A stretch of 64,000 nt of DNA, from NCBI GenBank assembly GCA_027919835.1, contig JANVFP010000038.1:124001-188000 (forward strand), given 5' to 3'. The stretch comes from Lentinula raphanica. Lineage: Eukaryota > Basidiomycota > Agaricomycetes > Agaricales > Omphalotaceae. Under the pieces are notes generated by a model. That model was not told the origin of the DNA and ran no database searches. It saw nothing but the letters and a program-made list of their open reading frames with translations. Below, piece after piece: positions 55,053-64,000 of this stretch (its first letter is position 1; each line of letters begins with the position of its first letter). The position numbers and the translations under genes are program-made.

Positions 55053-56622
55053 ATGATGGACGAAGGTGCCGAGCTTTTTGCCGAGGTCGACTACACCACT
55101 ATAACTTGTACCACGCTCACCACGATGTCTGTACGTCGTATATCCTTCTCTCCTCTAATGCTCATTATCTGACTTTTGTACCAGACAGAAAAACTTGCTC
55201 GTGACATCTTCGGAGGCTCCGACTCTGAACTTTCGTCAGACGAGGATGAAGGTTACCCATCAGGTTCAGATCCAAACGATTTCATGCTAACTTGCTCTTT
55301 CGCTTTCGCCTTATACAGTTCATGACCGCCAAGTCGGCGCTGGAGCAGGCGCGACTGCCTACGAAGACGAGGACGACGGTGGCTCCGACTCTGAGGACGA
55401 CTATCAAGAGAAGCCGGCTGCTGCGTCTGGAAGTCGCAAGAAGAAGAGTAAGAAGGCTGGAAAACGGAGAGGAGATGGTGGTGAAGATGGCGAAGACGGG
55501 AAAGGTGCACGGAAGAGAAAGAGGATGAGCTCGGGGACGAAGAAGACCAAGAAGAAGAGCGCATATGAAGATATTGATCTGAGTGAGCTTCCGCCTGAAC
55601 AGGGTATGTGTGGTTTCATCAGGTCATGCAATTCGTTGGCGATGCATCCCTTGGCTTGAACCTGTTCTATTCTTATATGCTATGACACTGACACGTCGAC
55701 AGCTAACAAAATCAAACTCGATATGCAACTCGAGGCTATCCTCAAAAACAAAAATCGTCCAGACCGAAGAAGAGAAAAAATAACGACGAAGTGCTAGATT
55801 CGTTCGCGGACGATGAGGTTGCAAGGTTAAGAGAGACGATGAACAATGCTGCAGACGAGGACGTCAAGTCAAAAGACTCGAAGATGCCTGCGACTGCCAA
55901 GCTGAGGTTCTTGGCTGAGGCTATGGAGACGTTGAGGAAGTGCGTATATATGATTCATTCATTCTTTTTGAATTCTCTAACGTCACACTTCCTATAGAGC
56001 TTCCCTCGCGCAATCGATCATCGACAACAACCTTCTTGACGCCGTCCGACGCTGGCTCGAACCCCTCCCCGACCGATCCCTCCCAGCTCTCAACATCCAA
56101 CGCGAACTATTCGCCGCGCTCCGCAAAATGGAATTCATCGACTCCGCCGCCATCAAAGAAGCCAGACTGGGTCCCCTGGTTCTGTTCTACACTAAATGCC
56201 AAAGGGTCCAGCCGGACGTGAGACGTGTCGCAAACGAGCTGGTGAGCACTTGGAGTCGACCGATTATTAAACGGAGTGCGTCGTATAGGGATAGGGTGGT
56301 GCCTACGGTGAATGTGAACAGTATGGACGTCGATGACGCGATGGGTGGTGCTGGAGGTGCTCCAGGTCCGCAGTCCCAACAGTCGCAATACCGACCGGAG
56401 AAGCTGAACGCGATCTTGGCGAGGGCGAGGGAGGAAGATAAGAGGAGGATAAGGAAGAATGCGGTTAGTATCCCGCAGAGCTCTATCGGAACGTACACGG
56501 TCGCGCCCAGGAACAATGCTGGTCTGTCGAAGGTGAATGCGAGTGTGGATAATGATGTCGAGAGGAGAAAGAAGAATGCGGAGAGGTTGAGGAGTTTGAC
56601 GAGGAAGGTTGCTGGGAAGTGA
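55053..56622 (+). CDS. IWS1: Transcription elongation factor IWS1/Spn1-like, with apparent frameshift
   Basis: Begins MMDEGAELFAEVDY at 55053; a second possible start is ATG 55124. The N-terminal half is acidic then Lys-rich (KRKRMSSGTKKTKKKS). Then comes PPEQANKIKLDMQLEAIL, and after a frame change RPKKRKNNDEVLDSFADDEVARLRETM. The TFIIS N-terminal (LW) domain follows: [62 protein letters not shown] in pieces split by one intron. The C-terminus is basic. IWS1 binds Spt6 and RNA polymerase II during elongation. The frame shifts by one within the A-runs at 55744-55754 without any splice site to explain it. Because the yeast orthologue is essential, a sequencing or assembly error in the homopolymer is the first suspicion. 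Confidence 0.88.
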
Positions 56623-56840
56623 TCATGACTCCCTGGTGGTGTTTTTATCTTTCGTTTTTTCCCAGAACTTCTATCTGTGGTGTAGAAGGGGTGTATAGAT
56701 AACCAATTTATGGAATTCGTCGATCTTGCGCGTCGATCCCGCACTGTCGCTCCAAGATTGAAGATTCAGGCCGACCTGGGTGTTCTCTCTGGACTTTCCG
56801 TCCGATGCGGTATTCCAGATAATGATCTACTCATCATCCT

Positions 56841-56847
56841 TATAAAA
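56841..56847 (+). promoter_or_regulatory. TATA-like element of the first SDR gene
   Basis: TATAAAA 50 bp before ATG 56897. Confidence 0.5.
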
Positions 56848-56896
56848 TGCAGACGAAAATGCAGACGAACACCTTGTTCTTGACTCAGGAATCGCA

Positions 56897-58467
56897 ATGT
56901 CTACCTTGTCCTACAACCCTCAGCAGGAGCTCGTCGTAGATCCCTCGGGGATCGTTCCGATTCTGGACCACCAGCTCTTTGAACACGCTCAGCGCTTGAA
57001 GAATAAAGTTGTCATCATCACTGGTACGGTTCCCTCATTCTACTATTCTTGTACTAAGGATTTCACAGGTGCCGCCCATGGAATCGGCAAGGAAACTGCG
57101 ATACGCTTCGCCTCTTTCGGGTGCGTCCAAACTCACAAGCACAGAGAAAGACTCAATATGAATATTAACAGCGCAAAAGTTGTGATTGGTGATCTTGACC
57201 GCGCAGCTTCTGAGAAGGTCGCAGCTGAGATCGTAGCTTCGGGAGGGTGAGTCTCTTTTCATTCATGCATGCTGCATGGTGCCTCTTCGTCGTCGTCGTT
57301 GACTGATTGTGATTCGTGATTCTTTGTCGTCTAGCCAAGCAGCTGCTCGGCAATGTAATGTCACTGTCTGGGAAGATCAAGTTGAACTGTACGAACTTGC
57401 AATGCAGAAATTCGGGTCGGTGGACGTAGTGGTGTGTTTATACCCTATTCTTTGATTTCACAATAGCATTTGTGTTGAACTTTTGAACTTGGTTCTTCAG
57501 GTGCCCAATGCTGGTATAGGAGAGCCTGGAAACTTTCTCGAGGTGAAGCTTGACCAGTCTGGAAAGCCTCAAAAGCCCAATCTCGCCACTGTCGAGATAA
57601 ATTTGATTGGTGTTCTTCATAGTGAGCAATCCTTACGAACATCTGTCTCCGCACAACTAGTCGACTGACGCATCTTCCGTGTAATTATCCAGCTGTCCAT
57701 CTTGCCGCACACTACCTCCTCAAATCCAACGATGCGACAAAAGGCAGTGAATCTCTGAAAGCAATAGTGCTCATCGGATCTATGGGTAATCTATCGTCTC
57801 ACTATCCAATTCTGTCCTGGTCCTCTGACTTATATCCTTTTTTCTTCCGTGGAAGCATCCTGGCAAGCTCTTTCGGTCGCACCAACCTATACCGCTTCGA
57901 AACATGCTACGCTTGGACTGATGAGATCTCTAACATCGACCTTGGCCTTACGAGGTATTCGGATTGCGTGTATTACTCCTTTCTTCGCAGGTAGGTGTGC
58001 AAACTTGGATTATTCTATCGAGGTCGCGATTCATTCTGGATCTGAATGGTGATTGATTTTGGCATGAACAGATACAGGCATAGTACCTCCACGACTGAGA
58101 GTCATCTTGGCTGGATATCCTCTCACTACGGTTCCCCGCATCGCAGGTGCCATCGTCTATGCTGCGTCTGATCCAGATCCGGCGACAAACGGATCTGGGT
58201 ACGTTCTGCCAGATGATGGACCTGTTCTTCGAGTTCCCAAGGAAGAATTCAAGATGGGCGTATATAAGGGGCTGGACGATAGATTGAAGTAAGTGGCATG
58301 GGGCTCATATGTCTTTCTCAGAGTCACTGATTGCGTTTTAAAGAAATTTGACAAAGACTGTCTATACAATAAGGCTGGCAAAAGACAGTGCAAAGCTATT
58401 CGTGAAACCTGTCCTTGCGATCATCGCTGTCATAGGCCTTGCCCGAGGAATTTGGTCGATGTCGTAG
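56897..58467 (+). CDS. Short-chain dehydrogenase/reductase, copy 1
   Basis: Seven or more exons, ending TAG 58465-58467. Rossmann start: KNKVVIITGAAHGIGKETA (TGxxxGIG cofactor loop) across an intron at 57024-57068. Then VVIGDLDRA (acidic end of strand 2, suggesting NAD preference), VPNAGIGEPGNFL (NAG motif), IVLIGSM (catalytic Ser), TYTASKHATLGLMRSL (Tyr-x-x-x-Lys) and IACITPFFADTGIVPP. The closest known type is the 15-hydroxyprostaglandin dehydrogenase-like group, but the substrate is unknown. The last exon adds a hydrophobic tail (FVKPVLAIIAVIGLARGIW) that should anchor the enzyme to a membrane. It is followed in tandem by a clear paralog with the same intron pattern. Confidence 0.88.
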
Positions 58468-58776
58468 AAGAAGAAGAGTTAAAACTTAAGGATAGAGGAT
58501 CTGTGCGCGATCTTGGTACGCAACATAGTAGAAAGGTGATTACATGATGATGATGATGTAAATGTGGGACAGGCCGACGGCTATGTACACGTTATGCAGG
58601 TTTCTAAAATTCTTCCTTTCAAGTCCCGTGTTGTATTCCATGAAAAACATGACCACATGAGTTTAGCCGCATCAGCCCTGGTTGAGTCTCAAGATCGCGA
58701 GCGGAGTAGTGTGATATTTGTGAGGATTTTCCACTCCATTCATTCTCTCTTCCCTCACCACCACTGACGCTAAACC
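58468..58776. other. Spacer between the two SDR genes
   Basis: No gene; 3' flank of copy 1 and promoter of copy 2, with a GATGATGAT run near 58,547. Confidence 0.5.
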
Positions 58777-60332
58777 ATGTTCAATTCGTCCTCTGCAACT
58801 CAAGACGAATCCACACTCGCCAAACCTGCAGAATTGATCCCAATATTGGACGACCAGCTCTTTGAATACGCTGGGCGCTTGAAGGACAAGGTTGTCATCA
58901 TCACCGGTACGGTTCTGCAACACATTCGAGCCTTTGAGTAGCTGGCTATATTTCACTTTCATTAGGTGCCGCTAATGGAATAGGAAAAGAGTCTGCTATG
59001 CGGTTTGCCTCCTTTGGGTGCATTTTGGGTTGACTGGGCCGTTAAATCAAGGCATTAACGTCATTTGCAGCGCCAAGGTCGTGATTGGTGACCTTGACCT
59101 CGTTGGTGCAGAGAAAACAGTGGCTGAAATCAAGGCATCGGGAGGGTGAGAGAATATGTTTCGTGTTTCTAGTTGTAGGCATCTTCGTTGACATGCCGAT
59201 ACATATAGACAAGCTGTTGCACGACGGTGCAATGTCACAGTTTGGGAAGACCAAGAAGAACTATACGAGCTCGCTATGAAGACGTTTGGCTCTGTGGATG
59301 TAGTGGTACGTTCAAACTCTTCATCCCACTGGGTCCATGATCAGACCAACAAGCTCTGCAGGTTCCTAATGCTGGTATAACCGAAACAGGAAACTTCCTT
59401 CAAGTCCAGTTCGACAAGTCAGGAAAGCCACAAAAGCCTAATCTTGCTACAATCCAAGTCAACCTAGTGGGCGTCTTATATAGTAAGGACACTGATCTTC
59501 TCTCGAGACGTGGTCCACTGTACTGACTGGCGACCAATTCACTGTACTAATTTAGCTGTTCATCTTGCCCAACACTATCTCCTAGTCGATTCCGATAATA
59601 CTGCTCCAACTTTGAAAGCTATTGTCCTTATTGGATCTATGGGTGAGCTCGAAGCCTTTGTGTGATAGTTTCCCTTGTCAGCTCAATCTTTCATCTAAAA
59701 AGCATCGTGGCAAGGGATCCCGAATGCACCAAACTACAGCGCTGCAAAGCATGGTGTCTTAGGGTTGATGCGATCTCTAGAACCAGATATGACTCTACGA
59801 GGCATTCGGATCGCTTGCATTACTCCCTTTTTTGCAGGTGTGTAGGCCCTTGATGTTTTCAAGCCTATCGCTATATCTGGTTGCTGTTGTATTGGCTGTT
59901 GATGCTCGGAACAGATACAGGCATTGTAGATGCATCCGCGAGAGTTCTATTGGCTGGAATTCCTCTCACTCCAGTCCCTCGTATCGCAGGAGCCATCATC
60001 TATGCTGCGTCTCATCCTGATCCAGCCACCAGTGGATCCGGATACGCCTTGCCAGACGACGGACCGGTTTACCAAGTTCCCAAGGAGGTGTTCAAGATGG
60101 GTGTGTATAAGCTATTGGATTCTAGATTGAAGTGTGTATTTCCATACCTTTGACCTTGCGATGATTGACCACTTTCTTTAGGAATGTAGGAGGGATTGTC
60201 TATGTGGCCAGACTCATTAAGGACATTGCGAAACTGACTACGAAACCCCTCCTGGCGTCGGCTTTGGTTCTATGGCTTTCTCGGGCAATTTGGCAAAATC
60301 GCGTTCTGCTGCAAAAATCATTGGGACTATGA
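58777..60332 (+). CDS. Short-chain dehydrogenase/reductase, copy 2
   Basis: Paralog of the preceding gene with introns at matching places, ending TGA 60330-60332. Motifs: KDKVVIITGAANGIGKESA, VVIGDLDLV, VPNAGITETGNFL, IVLIGSM, NYSAAKHGVLGLMRSL (Tyr-x-x-x-Lys) and IACITPFFADTGIV. The last exon gives NVGGIVYVARLIKDIAKL and a hydrophobic tail (PLLASALVLWLSRAIW). All catalytic residues are kept. The tandem copy arose by local duplication followed by clear divergence in coding and intron sequence. Same inferred role: NAD-dependent oxidation or reduction of a hydrophobic substrate at a membrane. Confidence 0.88.
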
Positions 60333-61499
60333 TGTTCAAGCCTTTGGTCAATAGGGATTCGAAAATGACATACGGAAAGGATACCAGATCATTATGGGGA
60401 ATTACAAAGTGCAAGTGTCTATCGTCTTTTTCTACCAGAGCGTTCGTGACATCATGATTCGTGTGTCTCAAAGTTGTGATTTGTAAAGAAAATACTTATG
60501 AACAACAGTGATCAGATTTATGTGGTCTTCACTACGTAGGAACGTTTACGACGTACGTGCAACTGAAGCTAGATTATCGACGTTCCATTCGAATGACCAA
60601 CGTCCTGTACATGTACAAAACCTTCTAAGACGCTGCTCAACATGTCTAGAAGTTAGAATGGATGCTGGTAGAGTTCCTCACATGAACAGTATGTCAGTAA
60701 ATGACTTGTCACAGATATAAGTTTTGAGGCAATTTGAAACACAACTTCCTACAACTTCCCGCAATCGTCTACAAGGTGAGTTTCTCGACTCCGGTATTTC
60801 TAAGCCTGAAGAACTTCAGTCTCGTCAGTTCTGTAAATCCCGTTTATGATTACGAGGTGCGTAGAAACTGAACCGTGAAGGCAGAGACTCACCTCTTGGC
60901 GACAGAAATCCCTCATCTCTTATCGGCATCACATCAGTTCTTAAGGCTGAGTAAATTTGAAAAGACTGGAGCTGAGAAGCTACAACAGTAGAGAGTGGCA
61001 GGAGCGTTCACCATATTATTGGTCATTGCCTTTACATAGCATTGCTCACAATATATCAAGCATCATTGAAGAGTCTCATATCGTTGTGATCGGTGGCCAA
61101 ATTACAGAGGTCCATAGTAGTCCATAGTAGTCCATAATACATACTACATAGTGCGCCTTTTCCTATACTATATATTCAAAATATTGACCGCTCACCACCG
61201 TCGCCGTTGGGCCCTTATATATATATTCGACTCTCACCCGCTCTCACAGGCTACAGCCTCTTACACCAGCTTCGCTAGAAGAATCACTCATCTCGGATCA
61301 ATGATTACTTCGTCGGAAGAATTTTGCACTCAAATAGTCCTCAGTCGATCCCGTTTGTCCCCTCCCCTCCCCTCCTCCCAAAAACTGCTGGCCGGTTATA
61401 ACAAATCAGAACAATTACTCTATCGCTTCGCCTGTTTCAAGAAGATACATTTGCCTTTAAACTCTCACCTTTGCACTCACACCCCATCATCCTCGAAAC
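60333..61499. other. Intergenic with small repeat and C/T-rich promoter tracts
   Basis: No gene. AGTCCATAGT-type units repeat about three times near 61,112-61,135. TATATATATA near 61,217 and CCCCTCCCCTCCCCTCC near 61,361 precede the secreted protein gene. Confidence 0.5.
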
Positions 61500-61500
61500 A

Positions 61501-62344
61501 ATGCGACTTCTTCAACCCGCGTTTGTCATACTTGCACTGTTTGCATGTGCAGTTCGTACTGCACCTCTCCAGAGAGTAAGTACATTGTCACTTGTGACAG
61601 TCTGCTGCAATTTATGCACTCAGTACCCATTACAAACAATATCGAACTGACGTTTTGTTTGTCGGATAGACTACGGAAGCGGAAGACTCGCACTCGGACA
61701 CTACTAGTCATAGTGGTCTTAGCTATTATACTGAGGCAGAGTCACCCAGTGATCCACTATCCCGACCCGTTTTTCCGCCATGCCCTCTTCTGCCGAAGGA
61801 TACTCAGCAAGGCAGCGCTGTGGGGCTTAAATGCCAAGAGGGCCCTCCTTACTACATTTCCATAGAAGCTGCAGGTCCTTCTACACGTCCAACCTATGAG
61901 GAACCCCCTTTTTCACAAAACTCTCGATCGAATCTTGAAAAACCCAACCAGGTGATGAAAATCATTGATGTGGTCTTTCAAGATCCATCGACTCTAGTAT
62001 TCTCTCATCACAGAGTCGAAGAACCGAGTCCTCCGCATCATGTCCAACAAACTGTGTCCTTGATTCTGTTTGGTACTCCTGACTTTATCGATGTCATCCT
62101 ATACTTGGGTCCATACCATGAGGGAGTCGCCGGGTTCTATTATCGTGAACACAAGTTTAATCCTGGTAAACGCGGCATTGCGCGAGGATATTCGTATTCA
62201 CCATTGAACAATCCAACACAGGGAAAAGAGCCACTTGTCGATTTTCATGACCTATGGCATAGGCTCACTGCACTCTGGAACACGAAACATGCTCTTACGG
62301 CGGTAAGGCACCAGATTGTGAACTTGTTGAAGAACTTCTACTGA
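61501..62344 (+). CDS. Secreted protein of unknown function
   Basis: Two exons: 61501-61575 and 61671-62344. Signal peptide MRLLQPAFVILALFACAVRT, then APLQRTTEAEDSHS. The mature part of about 220 residues starts with an acidic Ser/Pro region, then GLKCQEGPPYYISIEAAG and VMKIIDVVFQDPSTLVFSHH. Next are SLILFGTPDFIDVILYLGPY and EGVAGFYYREHKF, ending VRHQIVNLLKNFY. Only two or three Cys. I do not recognise the family. The position next to another signal-peptide gene suggests a small cluster of secreted proteins. Confidence 0.7.
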
Positions 62345-63478
62345 TTATCGGTGTTATCTCTAGGAGAATTTAACAAGGCTGTCTGCCAGCACTCGCAGCA
62401 AACACCGTCAATCGTGATTCGAGGCTTACCTGCTTACCCGGGGGCTAGCGCCGTAGTACTACATGATGGTCTGCCAAGAATGATATGTGCCATGTGTACT
62501 TTTGTGTGCCGTCGCATTTCTTCCAGGACATAGGAGTTCGCGCATGTACTAGATATGATCATCACTGGTAGCCATTAAATATTGTTTCTCTGTACTTATA
62601 TATTTTCCTTCGATTTCACCTGTACATGTGTTTGTCCTCGTAATTTTGAATGTGAGTAAGACTAGCAAAGAATCCTGTACTCAGTGGGTCGAGTTCATTC
62701 CAAATCAATGCCTGCAAAGGAATACATCCAAGGATACATTGATTTAGTCGCCCACTGCAGGGTTTTATCAAACTTCGTCTTTGTTCATATGTGTTTGTGG
62801 ATCAGTGAAGCCATCATCGTCTCATCATCTCCGTGATCACTGAGATCGGTTCCATTTTCCTCCTATCTGAGCGGCGGCAGATGATCCTATGTAGGCCTGT
62901 AGAGGCCTGTGCTCGCTTGAGACAGCTTGAGACTGAAGGAAGAGCAGGAGGCCCGAGGAGGACACGACAGCCCTATGTTCGTTCGGGAAAGAAAACACAT
63001 GGGCGCGAAGATATACTCTGGAGATATGCGAAGATAAGATACTTTATCGACGATGATTTCGCTTGAGAGTGAAGGCTGAGCAGGAGAACACATGGGCGTG
63101 GAGATATATTCTGGAGATATGCGAAGATAAGATACTTTATCGACGATGAGTTCGCAAAAGTTGAGCAGGAGAACACACTAGAACGCATGGGCATGGAGAT
63201 AGATGGAGATGTGCGAAGATAGATATCATCGGCAACAACTCAGTGAAAATAATTGCCACAAACATGCACAAATATTTACCAGCCACGGACTCCCAGTGCA
63301 TAAAAGACTCGAATGACAAGCCCGATTTCTTACCCCCCGCCCCATCGTATTATAAAAACTGCTGGCAGTTTTTACTTGCTCGGACACTCTTACCTTGACA
63401 CCAACCAGTATCGCTAGGTATCACTTTTCTCACCATCGTTGTATGATACATCCTGATCCATCATCTCACCGCTAGACG
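62345..63478. other. Intergenic with tandem repeat and a possible relic of the next gene
   Basis: No intact gene. Near 62,709-62,745 the sequence reads EYIQGYIDLVAHC, similar to GYIQGHIYFTPPL of the next gene. The tandem repeat at 62994-63230 is listed separately. TATAAAA at 63351-63357 is about 125 bp before ATG 63479. Confidence 0.5.
62994..63230. repeat. Imperfect tandem repeat, about 2.5 units of 84-93 bp
   Basis: Units start AACACATGGGCG at 62994 and 63087, each with GGAGATATGCGAAGATAAGA and CTTTATCGACGATGA; a shorter, more diverged unit starts at 63171. Confidence 0.85.
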
Positions 63479-64000
63479 ATGAAATCAATGTTCTACCGCC
63501 TCCGATTCGTACACCTCATATTCGGTCTCGTTCTGATTGGTGCTGTGACTTCTGCACCGGTAGTGGATGCTGGGCTCGTGTCCGGGAGCCCAGCGACACA
63601 GGGCCCTAGTCACGCTGAATTATACACACCTAAGAAGAATAAGCATTTGGTCGGACATGAGGACGTTTACTCGGAAGAGTTGACGCCCGAGAAGGCTAAA
63701 GTGAGTGAACAAGTTCTGCTTTGAGTAAAGTTCATTCGATTCTACTATCACCATGTAGGAGGAATTTGCGGAATATATCAAGGAAGTCACTTCGACACCG
63801 GGATATATCCAAGGCCACATTTATTTCACTCCCCCACTGGTCGTACCCCGTCCAGAGGCGAAACTCTCGGGAACAGAGGCCGGTGTGAAAGAAGAGCAGG
63901 AATCGATGCTTAAAGTGTTGATGAAAGCACAGTCTCGAGATGATGTACATTGGGACAAGGCGGAGAAAGTGGCAAGTTTGTTGTATGACAAGCCACTGGA
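63479..64000 (+). CDS. Secreted protein, 3' end outside the window
   Basis: Exons 63479-63700 and 63759 to beyond 64000. Signal peptide MKSMFYRLRFVHLIFGLVLIG then AVTSAPVVDAG. The mature part is polar: YTPKKNKHLVGHEDVYSEEL, EEFAEYIKEVTSTPGYIQG, HIYFTPPLVVPRPEAKL. No Cys in the visible part and no recognised domain. It lies in the same direction as the secreted protein gene at 61501. The frame is still open at the window end. Confidence 0.7.

Noticed and set aside
1..64000. CRISPR arrays, bacterial operons, riboswitches, rRNA or tRNA genes
   Set aside because: None seen; the window is eukaryotic nuclear DNA and no cloverleaf or rRNA sequence was recognised by eye.

Overview
The window is nuclear DNA of a filamentous basidiomycete, most likely an agaricomycete mushroom. 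Genes are split by many short GT-AG introns (about 45-60 nt). The gene set is fungal: eIF5, IWS1, a GPR1/FUN34/YaaH transporter, phytase, a GH105-like hydrolase, a CDF metal transporter and small secreted proteins. There is no operon structure. Exon models were built by hand from reading-frame continuity and splice sites, so coordinates of minor exons are approximate. Layout: (a) 1-20,880 is ordinary genic DNA: a secreted protein cut by the window edge, a 3'-5' exonuclease-domain gene, a CDF transporter, an ADP-ribosyltransferase-like protein, a DUF427 protein, eIF5, two conserved proteins of unknown role, a YaaH transporter, a small secreted Gly-Asn repeat protein and a histidine acid phosphatase (phytase). 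(b) 21,640-24,640 holds a transposase-like gene of an uncharacterised family, broken by one in-frame TGA. (c) 24,779-50,189 is one very young Ty3-type LTR retrotransposon on the minus strand, with 1.70 kb LTRs that look nearly identical, a 4-bp target duplication, a primer binding site and a polypurine tract. (d) 33,069-41,333, inside its integrase, is an 8.27 kb hAT DNA transposon with an 8-bp target duplication, an uninterrupted nine-exon transposase and a large divergently transcribed passenger gene. (e) 50,190-64,000 returns to genic DNA: a single-pass membrane protein, a decayed phytase fragment, a GH105-like hydrolase, IWS1, a tandem pair of short-chain dehydrogenases and two small secreted proteins, the last cut by the window end. 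The most unusual material is in the retrotransposon. Its gag, protease and pol are in three successive -1 frames. Each junction has a canonical slippery heptamer directly before a stop codon and a predicted stem-loop after it. Between pol and the 3' LTR lie about 6 kb carrying two intron-containing genes on the opposite strand. A polypurine-tract-like 15-mer occurs three times around these modules, and the palindrome AGATCT is dispersed at very high density through the retroelement while none was noticed in the nested hAT.
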